From Armigeres subalbatus (taxonomy: Eukaryota > Arthropoda > Insecta > Diptera > Culicidae), in the NCBI RefSeq assembly GCF_024139115.2, contig NC_085141.1:68375796-68439795 (forward strand): DNA of 64,000 bases, given 5' to 3'. Under the pieces are notes generated by a model. It had not been told where the DNA came from, made no database searches, and saw only the letters and a list, made by a program, of their open reading frames with translations. Shown piece after piece: positions 1 to 10,935 of this stretch (positions within the stretch are counted from its first letter, which is position 1; each line of letters opens with the position of its first letter). Both the position numbers and the translations under genes were made by a program.

Positions 1-94
1 TTCCGATATGGATATTAGATAATAGAATCAATTGGATATTATTCAAGTATGCCGCAAAACAGATGATGAAATTCATTTTTTAATGCCTTTATTT

Positions 95-512
95 ATTTGT
101 TTAGGCACTCTGTGTTACTTAACCGCAACTGTGCCCAGATCTTCTGTGGCATTCTGTTGTGCAGAATCCACACAGAATCTATTTTTAGAATTCCATTACC
201 ATTATTATTGTCGTTGCCAGCCCATCTAATCGTGAGTCCATTGTGTCCGTTTGTCCATGTCGTGCATCCAATGATCGTTGCATTATTGTTCGGTTGCCAT
301 TTTTTCTGGGTACGTTGGAGGAATGCCTCCGAGAAGAACAAGTTGTCAGTCGTCATCATGCTGCCGTGACGATAGGCGCGTCTCCCTATACGCCACCGCA
401 TGGGCTGCGAATCCGGCGACTGACGAGGGTTTGGTGGAGGGGCTGGGAATCGAACCCATGACCATTCGCTTATACGGTGAACGTGTAGCCAACTACGCTA
501 TACGAAGGTATT
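95..512 (-). mobile_element. tRNA-derived SINE-like element, degenerate
   Basis: On the minus strand the right end reads like the 5' half of a tRNA: a box-A-like TAGCGTAGTTGG (about 498-487) and a box-B-like GGTTCGATTCC (about 455-445). The acceptor strands do not pair, so this is not a working tRNA. The body runs leftwards to an A/T-rich tail with AAATAAATAAA near 95-107, as expected for a retroposed Pol III transcript. A 102-residue frame inside it has no recognisable domain. I could not find a clean target duplication, so the ends are approximate. It could be an Aedes tRNA-derived SINE family other than the one at 48541-48833. Confidence 0.5.
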
Positions 513-537
513 TGTCCTCATAGTTTGTGTCTCTTTA

Positions 538-605
538 TTAAGGACACTCCTCACGGAATTCAAATTTATAAGTACTCGCGTTTTCAAGGGCAACACACGT
601 CAAAT
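538..605 (+). repeat. terminal fragment of a TTAA-flanked MITE
   Basis: The sequence from TTAA at 538-541 through ACTCGCGTTTT near 575-583 is clearly related to the left terminus of the palindromic MITE at 30150-30370 (TTAAGG-CACTCCT, then GAAT-CAA, then GTACTCGCG against GTGCTCGCG). Only this end is recognisable; I see no matching inverted end downstream before about 800. Confidence 0.4.
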
Positions 606-2610
606 GCTGGTTTGTTGAGGTTGAATGACCTGCAACAACCACGCGATGACCAGCAATAATACGATGGTTTTCCATTGAAAAAGCTGCCAGCGCCTTCGTG
701 CAACTCCGCTGCATCCGCTCTGCGTAAAATCTTGTTCGAACTGAGGCTTAGATCCAATTCTGTAAGTTGCTTGATTTTGATGTCTGTGCTTGCGATCCAT
801 GCACGTGGTTGGTTTATCTATTTCTAAACTTTTAAACTATTATCGATAATAAATAGCTAAAAATCAGTATTTACAGATAAATACAAAGAAGCGTTGACTC
901 ATTCTTGATCGAATGGTCCAAAAAAATTGAAATCCATCGAGAAACGGCTGATATATCAAGAGTCAAAGTCTATCATATTTTCGTGACGATCTCCGATTTT
1001 CGCTATCGCAAAGTGTACTCCAATATAGAAAAAACAGACGTAGTCCTACGTCAAAATAACTCTAATTAAAACAAAATAGTTGAATGATTCCAATATTTGT
1101 TCATTTTAGGGTCCTTCCGAATTCCGATTAACTATGCGTAATTACAGAAATTAAAAACTCTGACGATAGCTTACAGTTACAATAACTCCTCAGTAAATAT
1201 ATTGTAGTTCCTGTTGAAAACCGTAGTGAGCTCTTGCATCAGTCGTATTTTTTCCCCTGTACGGATGTTTTAACTACTTCGCGAGTAGTGTACATGATGG
1301 AGCATAGCTGCCGCTAACCGCAAGTCGAGCACATATGTATATGGACGCCGTATACAGTTGTTGCGACATCCGAAAATGGGAGAAAATTCAATTGTCGCCT
1401 TTTACTATTTACGAAATCTCATTAAAATCCCGTTTTAAGGTCTTCTTCATTCAATACTTCAAAAACACCTTCCCGATCTCAAAGATTTTTTATTTCAAAA
1501 ATCCTTAAATTATTTCAAGAATTATAAAACAAAGTGAAAATTTACAAAATATCATAGAATCTCGAAAAAAGGGAAGAATATTAGGATTTGTTTTTTTTAT
1601 TTGGTAGGCTCAATCGTGTATCACGCTTTGAGGAGCCGCAATTCTTTAGTATGAAAATATTAGGATTATTAAGCTCTCACGATGATAGAGATTGCATTTT
1701 TTATGGCCCCATAATATCAACAAATCCAATTTGTATTTGCCTTTATTAAATGATGGATTTTCCTGGGCTTTTCAAATCACCGCCTCACCATGTAAATTTT
1801 TGTTTCATTAAAAATATGTTTTCTATTTACATGGAGCCCGTGAGAAAATAACCGACCTCATCCTTTCCTTGTTAGTTCTTACGCAATTAGTGTACGCACC
1901 TCGAAACCTTCAAAGTGCTCTATGAAAATTAGACACGTAATGACTAAATCACACCGTTACTAGAAATCAGTTTAATTTCGAGTGATGTTAAAATATAAAT
2001 GTACGCCTATGGAATCTGATAACTTTTTTTTACGCATCAATTTCTTAGGAGGTTTGTTTTAGTGTATATTACATAATGCAAGAGAGGGTTTAAACTCTGC
2101 GTTACATTGCATGAGTTTCCCGATTCGATGCGTTACTACTACAGTAATAGCAGTTTCAAGGTAGTTAGAATCCAGTTTGTACAACTAAAGTAAATATGAT
2201 TTATTGAAGCATGTGCACGTACATTTTCTAGTATCTGTTGTAGGATTGCGGTTCGAGAGCTGAGTTAGATTATCCTTAACTTGGTCTAGTCCTACGTTGT
2301 GTTCACCAACTGGACCTTTCTTTCACGTCCCACTTAAATTCTTCGTTATAAAATAGCTTTGGCAAAGATACACATTTTATTCATCAAGTGATACACATTC
2401 TATTGGGTGGCACAGAAAACTCGCGCGCGTGCGGTTTAGCTTTTATTGGTGCTTTCTCACCGGCTATCGGTTATCTACTACAGACTATTTGCTCGGTCCA
2501 GTATTTACTGACCGGTACCTTTTCGTGTTTTGTACATGTGTTGAGTGTTACAATGGTTTTAACAATTTAGTGTAATGTGTTGTGCTTGTGGATGGGCGTA
2601 TAACAGATTA
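606..2610. other. intergenic, nothing recognised
   Basis: AT-rich sequence with only short open frames on both strands, none resembling a known protein. I see no repeat pair, tRNA-like boxes or transposon termini apart from short poly-A and poly-T runs. Regulatory content cannot be judged by eye. Confidence 0.5.
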
Positions 2611-2620
2611 GGGTGTTGCA

Positions 2621-3290
2621 TTAGAGTGATTCAAATTTTGACTTTTTTGCTCCCCTATGCTTAAACGATGGCATTTGCCATATTAATGATCGTCCTAAAT
2701 TTTCAGCTAATTTGGATGTAATTTGACAGAGCACAAGCAGTTTGAAGTTTGTATGAAAATTACTATGAAAACAGTAACTTTTGTGAAAAACCGTTCCCCA
2801 TCATTGTCCATTTAGCTCTAAAAATGTATGAATACGTTAGCAACATAGGAAATTTAACAAGGGAAAATATCGTCGTTGTTGCTAATCGATTTGATGCTGG
2901 CAACAAAAGTTATTATGGAAATACTGAATTGTGGGAAATTCAATTTAACACGTAAAAGAATAACATCAATATCAATAATGAGCATTTCATTTTTCTTCAT
3001 AATTTTGCTCACAAAATTCAGTTTGCTTTGCAACAACAACTGACTTTCAGTTTAGGATCTATTCTGTGATGGTGATGCTTTCAATATATTCAAATAGATT
3101 CTGGGCTGCTTCACGAAACGATCCTTTACATAAGTGGCAATTCTCATAGTAATTTTCATATAACCTTCAAACGGCACGTGCACAACCAAATTACATCCAA
3201 ATCAGCTAAAAATTGGGGAGGACTATTAAAATAGCAAAAACAATCGTTTAAGCACAGGGGAGCGAAAAAGTCAAAATTTGAATCACTCTA
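2621..3290. mobile_element. hAT-type MITE with long inverted termini
   Basis: A 670-bp element with inverted ends of roughly 190 bp. The left end starts TTAGAGTGATTC and the right end finishes GAATCACTCTA. Both arms then carry the AAATTTTGACTTTTT, GCTCCCCT and GATTTGGATGTAATTT blocks in mirror order. It is flanked by the exact 8-bp duplication GTGTTGCA at 2613-2620 and 3291-3298. An 8-bp duplication and a TAGAGTG-type terminus point to the hAT superfamily. No transposase frame is present: the short open frames at 2749-2955 and 2854-3039 (minus) lie in the loop region and look random. The arms differ at scattered positions, so it is not recent. Confidence 0.75.
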
Positions 3291-3431
3291 GTGTTGCATG
3301 GTTTTACAGAGGAAATTATTTTACTAATTTACTAACTCACTAATTATACTAATTAACTAACAAATTTCACTAACAAATCTACTAACAGTATCCTGGCGTA
3401 CTATCCTAATCCTTTTAAAATTTAAAAAAAA

Positions 3432-4859
3432 CTGGGGTGGCATTGTGCATCTCGATTCGAACGTAATTCTATCGAGTCGAATATGTTTGGCATTACGGTT
3501 TTCGATTCGATCTCGAAAACGACTCATCGTTCGAGTATGCTCGAGGAGGTACAAGAATAACGAGATGTTTTGGCATTATGGATACTCGATAGCACACTGG
3601 AAAACGACTCAAGTCGAATGAAAAACACTCGTCACCTTTATAGCTTTCGAATGTTGTTCGAGAGCCATTTCTTGCTGAAAGATTTTAATTATATTTGTTA
3701 TTATTTCTCTACGGGAAGAGAATAAATGTTTCATTATTGTATCTTGCAGGAGAGAATGTTATTAGTATACCTACACAGAAAAAAATTCCATGGTAACAAT
3801 TACTATTTTGTAGACTACGCAATGTTTTTAAAACAACCACAAATTTTCAGTTAAATTAACCATGCATTCGGACAAATTCACCACTGATTCAGTTCATGTA
3901 ACAACATTCCACTACGACCACAGTTGATTTTTACTGCGCGCATGGTAAAATCAAACGGGTTTGTTGTCTGCTGAAAATCGTCGGTGCGTATTCTTAAATT
4001 AACCCTCGGAATGGTAGTTTCAACCGCAACGTTTTCTTGCGTGTACTTTTATAGTCTCCAGACAATATGCAATCTCTAATTATCCCGAAATCCGCGTAAA
4101 AACGACTTCAACAAAAACCTTTTTTTGTTTCTGCAGTTTTCACGTATTTCTTGACGATTTCGATAAACCGATAAATCTACGTAAAAATAGTTGAGTTAAA
4201 TAAAAATAAGAAGGGTAAAACGCGCAAGAGATAACTCAAGTGCATTTAACTAAAACACATGGATACATCAAAGTTATTTATTATCGAATTCTTCTTTAGC
4301 TTTAAATTATTTAGCTCAAAATTGAATATGTGGCATAAATTCGAATAAATATATAATTTAATAATATAATAAATATAATAAAACTTAGAATTTGTGTCGT
4401 AACAATATCTCAATTTACAAAACATATCGTATCGGCATAATGTTCTAATCGGTTGCAACTGCTTAATAAATAATATTCCTTTTTATAGTCATTGAGCAAA
4501 ATTTGCTTGTTTATAAATTATCTGCCAATTCATGCCCTGAAGAATGCCTTTCCAACAGGCAACATGCTACACACAGATTAAATTACTCTTGTTCTCTCTG
4601 TTTACTCACATTCGCCATGCGCTGAAGGTTGTCTCTCCAGCGGGCGGCATACTAAACACGGAGACAGCTATCTCCTATTCTCTCTGTTTACATTTCGTTT
4701 GACAGAACATACTCGATTGAGCTAGTACAGCACCATTCGAAATCTTGTACTGCGACTGAATGAAGTCGAACGAAATACATAATGCCGCAATTTTTTCGAA
4801 ACGAATGCAAAAACGTACGAATCGAGTGATTCGATTCGAGATGCACAATGCCACCCCTG
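3432..4859. mobile_element. non-autonomous hAT-like element, 1.4 kb
   Basis: The left end CTGGGGTGGCATTGTGCAT and the right end ATGCACAATGCCACCCCTG are inverted copies of each other. Similarity continues inward through TCGATTCGA-rich sequence. CAGGGGTGGCA is a typical hAT terminus; here the left copy has CT in place of CA. I do not see a matching 8-bp duplication (the left flank is poly-A, the right flank CATTCAAC), so one junction may be rearranged. The interior has no transposase frame. It includes a weak two-copy repeat near 4545-4690, with TTCTCTCTGTTTAC at each copy end. The right end abuts the LINE remnant that begins at 4860. Confidence 0.6.
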
Positions 4860-5327
4860 CATTCAACAGTTCTGTGGCATCGGAATCGCAAATAATCGCA
4901 GCACTTCATGACACTCCTAGGAATACGGTTGAGTTAAGTTGCTTCGAAATCTCTACGCATCTTGTTAAAGCAGCAATCGATAAATTGAAACAGTACAGCT
5001 CTATTGGTCCTGATGGAATTCCTGCCTATGTATTGAAAAAATGCGCTGATTCTTTTGTATATCCACTCACCGTTATATTCAATAATTCCTTGGCGCAACG
5101 TAAATTCCCTATTTGTTGGAAATCATCGGTTATGTTCCCTGTCCATAAGAAAGGTGACAAGGCAGACATTCAAAACTATCGTGGCATTACTTCGCTGTGT
5201 GCTAGCTCGAAGGTGTTCTAGATTATTGTAAATGATGCTCTGTTTGCTAGTTGCCGGCGTTACATTTCCTCTAATCAACACGGATTCTTTCCAAAGAGAT
5301 CTGTTTCAACGAACGTGCTTTTAACCA
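4860..5327 (+). pseudogene. reverse transcriptase, N-terminal block (broken)
   Basis: This frame contains hallmarks of the first reverse transcriptase motifs of LINEs. GPDGIPAYVLKKC is followed by a stretch with FNNSLAQRKFPICWK, then the PVHKKGDKADIQNYRGI block. A TAG stop at 5219-5221 interrupts the frame after SKVF. Similarity resumes immediately after it (NQHGFFPKRSVSTNVL) and continues to about 5327, where foreign sequence begins. The motif-A aspartate region expected next is absent from the window. The upstream methionine at 4760 lies in the hAT terminus and is not the real start. Confidence 0.7.
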
Positions 5328-5481
5328 ACTAAGCTACGAAGGACTTCTTTCGGCCTTCGCAGCCTAGCGGCTACTGAATGAGCTCGAGATTCCCAAATTG
5401 GACGCATAGTCAAATGACTCGCAATCCATTTCTCAAGCCAACACTTGCACATGTGTATAGTACACTTTCACATTAGAGGAG
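5328..5481 (-). repeat. insert with tRNA-like box A inside the LINE remnant
   Basis: Between the two reverse transcriptase blocks lie about 150 bp that do not fit the LINE. On the minus strand the left edge reads CTTCGTAGCTTAGTTGGTTA, a good box-A-like tRNA head, next to a short hairpin CGAAGGCCGAAAGAAG. No box B is evident and no target duplication is visible, so it may be a truncated SINE or filler DNA left at a deletion. It replaces the central part of the reverse transcriptase. Confidence 0.35.
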
Positions 5482-6480
5482 CGTGAGTATTTAGAATGTC
5501 GGGCGGCTATACGGCTTCATCAAGATTTTCAAGATTCTTCTGAGCCGTTTACTAGCCTCTCAGGAGTGCCTCAAGGTAGCAACTTGGGTCCTCTCCTTTT
5601 TTCAATTTTCATCAATGAACTATCCAGCAAGTTACCTCCCGGTTGCCGCTTGTTTTATGCAGACGATGTTAAAATATATTTGGAAATCAGCTGTATCGAG
5701 GATTGCACAACCATGCAACAGTTAATTGAGGATTTCGTCGAATGGTGCCAGCTGAATCTCCTCACTGTAAGTGTACAAAAATGCCATGTTGTATCCTTTC
5801 ATCGAAAACGATCGCCAATAACTTTTGACTACTTCATTAACAATCAACCGTTGACTCGTATGACAGAAGTACGTGACTTGGGTGTTATACTTGATGCTGG
5901 ACTTACATTTCGAGTGCATTACGACGATGTGATCTCTAGAGCTAATCGGCAGTTGGGATTTATCTTTAAAATAGCTGACGAATTTCGTGATCCCTTTTGT
6001 CTACGATCATTATATTGTGCTTTAGTTAGATCGATACTGGAAACGAACGCAATAGTATGGTGTCCATATCAAGCTACATGGATTTCTAGGTTCGAAGCAA
6101 TACAAAGGAAATTCGTGCGATATGCTCTTCGAAGTCTTCCTTGGAATGATCCGATCAACTTACCACCGTACGAAGAACGTTGCAGATTATTGAGCATCGA
6201 TACACTAGAACACAGAAGAGGTAACTCCCAGGCTGTATTTGTGGCGAAACTGCTTCTCGGCGAAATTGACTCTCCTGAATTGCTACAACAAATAAACATA
6301 CACGCTCCAATAAGAGTACTTCGTCAACGTGGATTTCTACATCTTGAAGCACGTAATACAGGCTACGGTCTACACGATCCGGTACGCTTCATGTCTTCAT
6401 CATTTAATGCCGTGTACGAATTGTTTGACTTCAACTTCTCTGCTGCCACTTTTAAATGTAAACTTAAAGAACGACGCTAG
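5482..6480 (+). pseudogene. reverse transcriptase, C-terminal block
   Basis: A 304-residue open frame from 5566 to the TAG at 6478-6480; similarity already starts upstream with DSSEPFTSLSGVPQG. It contains the PQGSNLGPLLFSIFINEL motif, the active site FYADDVKIY, and a thumb/connection region with VRDLGVILDAGLTFRVHYDD and later ANRQLGFIFK. This is the usual C-terminal order of Jockey-type reverse transcriptases. In life it would prime reverse transcription of the LINE RNA at nicked chromosomal DNA. It cannot work here because the fingers and motif A are missing or separated by a stop and an insert. The frame itself is otherwise undisturbed to its end. Confidence 0.75.
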
Positions 6481-7058
6481 GAACAAAAATTGTAAAGAGT
6501 TTTTATTTATTTCATTTTATTTATTTATGTTGATATTGTTTATGTTTTAAGAATGTAATTATATTTATATATTTGTACTGTTTTGCGAAAGATGCAGGGT
6601 TTTTGCGCCTATTTGAGCAGGCTCAAAAATGTGGGCAGCTCAAAAAGGCTTTTCCCAGCCAGGCTTCATTTAGGCTCTATGCCGGATGAAGCGAGATTAA
6701 TAATAAAATAATTACAAATAAAATAATTACAAATTACCTCGGAAATAAATCAGTAACTGTACTGATCAAGTGAGGTTTTGTAATGGAACGTACACACGGT
6801 CAAGCAGTTTGACCAACATTGACTCCACCTCTTGTTTGTTCAAACATCCATCGAGTTTTACCAGCAGCGGCACGGACAATCAATTTATTCGACCAACAAT
6901 ATCACACACGAACGACCGAAGCGCCAACTTGAGCACCAACCATCAATAAATATATGGGGGATTGTGCAACTTCACTACAAATGCTCAAACATGTTCGGCG
7001 AACCTTGACTCCGCCTCCGACAACTCATAGGGGAAAGGACGACTTTGGTAGGTTTTGT

Positions 7059-7255
7059 TAGGGACACGGCAGGTATCTCCGTCCATCTTAGTAGTGGCTA
7101 AAACCAACGAAAACAACGTCCATTTGCTAAAACGCCACTATAGTAGAACGTTTCGCCTGAGCATACGATTTGGTACTGATGAGTTTGGGAAAAAGTGTCT
7201 CTTATATTTGTTTTCGAGACTATGACGAAAAAACGAAAATGTCTGCATTAACTCT
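7059..7255 (+). repeat. dispersed 200-bp repeat, copy 1
   Basis: Begins AGGGACACGGCAGGTAT and runs through GGCTAAAACCAACGAAA, GAGACTATGACGAAAA and CGAAAATG. The same blocks in the same order occur at 31199-31395. No coding potential, inverted termini or tail is obvious. Copies differ by scattered substitutions, suggesting an old dispersed family. The sequence just upstream (6790-7040) has two partial copies of TTGACTCC-CCTC about 190 bp apart. Confidence 0.55.
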
Positions 7256-7863
7256 ATAGACTGAGAGATAACTAATAACGATTATAGGAAGGACAAAAGT
7301 TTCTAACAATAAATACAAGTAAAATTATGTGATAATTAACCATACTCGAGTCAACCATACTCGAGTCTATAAAGAAAGATTTCCCCTCTAGTCAACGAAA
7401 CTAACAAAAATGTAAGCAAACTAGAGGATAAACAGGTGCCACATACAATAACGATATTCTCCATATCCATGATATCTTGCAGTGTATAATGCATGACTAC
7501 TAATCGACATCACAATCCCCCAGAAACTCTTTCTGGTCTTGGTGTTCGTCGGCTTGGATCGTTTCGATACTTTGGTGAGCTTTCCGCCCCGCCGGTTCAG
7601 TGTTACGATATTTATATCGATCTTCGATAACAAAAAAACCTTCTCTCGAACCTGTCACGAAAAATCACTTGGACGATTGAAATAAGTATAAACAAGTCTG
7701 CTGATATTTAATTCTAATAAAGATTTAAACGCTTTCGTTTGAAGAACCTGACTCTTATTTCTCTGTACAAATCTCTGTACAATTTCCAGTCAAATCGTAA
7801 TATACCATCTAAATTACAATTCACTTGGAAAATTGCTGAATGATGATCGATAATACTTTCGCC

Positions 7864-8009
7864 CAGGGCCGGATTTATGGGGGGGCCGGGGGGGGGCGTG
7901 GCTCCGGGACCCCACAAATCATATGTACCAAAACCAACCTTTTTTGTACATTTTGGGGCCCCCACATAACGTCGGCCCTGGGGCCCCCTTCCGGCTAAAT
8001 CCGGCCCTG
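7864..8009. mobile_element. 146-bp hAT-type MITE
   Basis: Termini CAGGGCCGGATTTA (left) and TAAATCCGGCCCTG (right) are inverted and perfect over 14 bp. The flanks are CTTTCGCC (7856-7863) and CTTTCGTC (8010-8017), an 8-bp duplication with one mismatch. The interior is G/C-homopolymer rich with no protein. CAGGG termini plus an 8-bp duplication are standard for hAT-derived MITEs. Confidence 0.8.
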
Positions 8010-8984
8010 CTTTCGTCGTACACCTAACCACGACAATTAATTCCGGGGGCAATTAGAAAACTAACGATTGTTTAGGGAAACTTCCGCATTGATGATTTGT
8101 GAAACTTTTATTTGGAAGCTTTAGATGCGATTCTCCACTAACTGGTACTCAGATTAAATGTGTGAGTAGTAGGTCCACAGTGCTACTTGGGTTTGCTTGA
8201 TGCTTTTGTCTACGAGACGAGTGAGTTCTGTTCCGGTTAATGCCAATTCAGATACGTATTCCGGTCTCAACGGTAAGGCCGACATCAGTTTTTTAAACGA
8301 GACTTGAGTGTACTTCATTTAATTTATTGAACATATTTAGTAAATTCAGCAGATCAAACGTCATTCGTTAGAAAATAATCATGAGAAAAATAAACTCAGT
8401 GCAAGCCATCGGTACCTATCGCACATGGCGAGTATCATCCACAACGGAGAATGCAGAATAATGGTAGGCTTTTGAAAGCATTTGCTTGTAATCGGTAAGA
8501 GTGCCTTTGCTACAGTGCGCGTGGTGACCGCTGAGATACAACCCGTCTACCGGAGAGAGCCATACATCAACCGTAATAGAATTGTTTATGCATACGGCAA
8601 TTGCTGTACAGAATTATATCTTCCTGACGCGGTGTGAATAACGATTTTTCCTTTACCTTTTGGAAAGGGTAAAACAGTAATCCAAAAATACTACATTCTG
8701 TTATTAAATTTATACGTACACATATCTATGGTTGCTACTTCGTGATTGATTAGCCAGACATGTCGTTGTCGTTATATTAACAGGCGTGTTTTACTGTTTG
8801 AAGTCCCTGTTTACCTTTGCGTCTTCATAAAAACCAAAGGGATATTAGTTATTTGATAGCTATCGTTGGATTTACTAGGATAAGTTATACGACCGTGCCA
8901 GTGTCAATTATTATCCGATTTATAACTTTGATGTAGTTTCACGATATGGCCTTCGGATACAGGAGATATTCTGGGGTTTTTCAG

Positions 8985-10935
8985 AAGAAGCTTCCGCGCC
9001 TCTTGAAAGGAAGCGCCTGTGACACTTGAAAGAAGGCTTCCGAGCCTCTTGAAAGAAAGCTTCCGAACCTCTTGAAAGGAGGCTTCCGAGTCTCTTGAAA
9101 GGAGGCTTCCGAGCCTCTTGAAAGGAGGCTTCCGAGCCTCTTGAAAGGAGGCTTCCGAGCCTCTTGAAAGGAGGCTTCCGAGCCTCTTGAAAGGAGGCTT
9201 GAGGCCTCTTGAAGGAGGCTTCCGAGCCTCTTGAAAGGAGGCTTGAGCCTCTTGAAAGGAGGCTTCCAGGCCTCTTGAAGGAGGCTTGAGCCTCTTGAAG
9301 GAGGCTTCCAGGCCTCTTGAAAGGAGGCTTCTGAGCCTCTTGAAGGAGGCTTCCGAGCCTCTTGAAAGGAGGCTTCCGAGCCTCTTGAAGGAGGCTTCCT
9401 GAGCCTCTTGAAAGGAGGCTTCCAGGCCTCTTGAAAGGAGGCTTCCAGGCCTCTTGAAAGGAGGCTTCTGAGCCTCTTGAAAGGAGGCTTCTGAGCCTCT
9501 TGAAAGGAGGCTTCCTGAGCCTCTTGAAAGGAGGCTTCCAGGCCTCTTGAAGGAGGCTTGAGCCTCTTGAAAGGAGGCTTCCAGGCCTCTTGAAAGGAGG
9601 CTTCCGGGCCTCTTGAAAGGAGGCTGAGCCTCTTGAAAGGAGGCTTCCAGGCCTCTTGAAGGAGGCTTCCAGGCCTCTTGAAAGGAGGCTTCCGGACCTC
9701 TTGAGAGGAGGCTTGAGTGCCGCTTGGAAGGAGGCTTCCGCGCCTCTTGAAAGGAGGCTTCCGGGCCTCTTGAAAGGAGGCTTCTGAGCCTCTTGAAAGG
9801 AGGCTTGAGCCTCTTGAAAGGAGGCTTCTGAGCCTCTTGAAAGGAGGCTTCTGAGCCTCTTGAAAGGAGGCTTCCGAGCCTCTTGAAAGGAGGCTTCTGA
9901 GCCTCTTGAAAGGAGGCTTCTGAGCCTCTTGAAAGGAGGCTTCCTGAGCCTCTTGAAAGGAGGCTTCCGAGCCTCTTGAAAGGAGGCTTGAGCCTCTTGA
10001 AAGGAGGCTCTGAGCCTCTTGAAAGGAGGCTTGAGCCTCTTGAAAGGAGGCTTGAGCCTCTTGAAAGGAGGCTTCCGAGCCTCTTGAAAGGAGGCCTGAG
10101 CCTCTTGAAAGGAGGCTTCCTGAGCCTCTTGAAAGGAGGCCTGAGCCTCTTGAAAGGAGGCTTCCGAGCCTCTTGAAAGGAGGCTTGAGCCTCTTGAAAG
10201 GAGGCTTGAGCCTCTTGAAAGGAGGCTTCCGAGCCTCTTGAAAGGAGGCTTGAGCCTCTTGAAAGGAGGCTTCCGAGCCTCTTGAAAGGAGGCTTCCGAG
10301 CCTCTTGAAGGGAGGCTTCCGAGACTCTTGAAGGGAGGCTTCCGAGCCTCTTGAAAGGAGGCTTCCCAGACACTTGAAAGGAGGCTTTCCAGCCTATTGA
10401 AAGGAGGCTCTAGAGCCTCTTGAAAGGAGGCTTTTGAGCCTCTTGAAAGGAGGCTTTCGAGCCTCTTGAAAGGAGGCTTCGGAGCCTCTTGAAAGGAAGC
10501 TTCCAAACCTTTTGAAAGGAGCCTCTTGAAAGGAGGCTTTCGAGCCTCTTGAAAGGAGGCTTTCGAGCCTCTTGAAAGGAGGCTTTCGAGCCTCTTGAAA
10601 GGAGGCTTTCGAGCCTCTTGAAAGGAGGCTTTCGAGCCTCTTGAAAGGAGGCTTCCGAGCCTCTTGAAAGGAGGCTTCCGAGCCTCTTGAAAGGAGGCTT
10701 CCGAGCCTCTTGAAAGGAGGCCTGCGAGCCTCTTGAAAGGAGGCTTCCGAGCCTCTTGAAAGGAGGCTTCCGAGCCTCTTGAAAGGAGGCTTCCGAGCCT
10801 CTTGAAAGGAGGCTTCCGAGCCTCTTGAAAGGAGGCTTCCGAGCCTCTTGAAAGGAGGCTTCCGAGCCTCTTGAAAGGAGGCTTCCGAGCCTCTTGAAAG
10901 GAGGCTTCCGAACTTCTGTAAACGAGGCTTCCGAG
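8985..10935. repeat. 23-bp minisatellite array, self-complementary unit
   Basis: About 1.95 kb of tandem units, roughly 85 copies. The dominant unit is 23 bp: GAGGCTTCCGAGCCTC followed by TTGAAAG. Length variants of 21, 22 and 24 bp arise from loss of CC, loss of one A, or gain of T. GAGGCT and AGCCTC within each unit are reverse complements (6-bp stem, TCCG loop), and AGCCTC-TTGAAAG-GAGGCT gives the alternate stem. The right half (from about 10500) is the most homogeneous; the left edge decays into GAAGCTTCCGCGCCTC variants. Long open frames across it (up to 528 codons) arise only because the unit lacks stops; 23 is not a multiple of 3, so each frame cycles through three phases. Confidence 0.93.

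Larger units (their letters stand above)
4860..6740 (+). mobile_element. Jockey-type non-LTR retrotransposon remnant
   Basis: 5'-truncated LINE with two blocks of reverse transcriptase separated by unrelated sequence (5328-5481). It is followed by a non-coding 3' region containing GCAGGGTTTTTGCGCC and a repetitive 3' tail of AATAATTACAAATAAA units ending near 6740. The reverse transcriptase style, with PQGSNLGPLLFSIFINEL and a YADD-type active site, suits the Jockey group; clade placement is inference. The element lacks its 5' UTR, ORF1 and endonuclease, and the central palm region is missing. Confidence 0.7.

Noticed and set aside
3432..4859. Treating the methionine at 4760 as start of the reverse transcriptase
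   Set aside because: It lies in the inverted terminus of the hAT-like element; LINE similarity begins only after 4860.
8904..10506. Open frames of 489 and 528 codons on the minus strand
   Set aside because: They are read through the 23-bp minisatellite; any frame is open because the unit lacks stops. No conserved non-repeat domain.
8985..10935. CRISPR-like array
   Set aside because: Head-to-tail units without unique spacers; a eukaryotic minisatellite.
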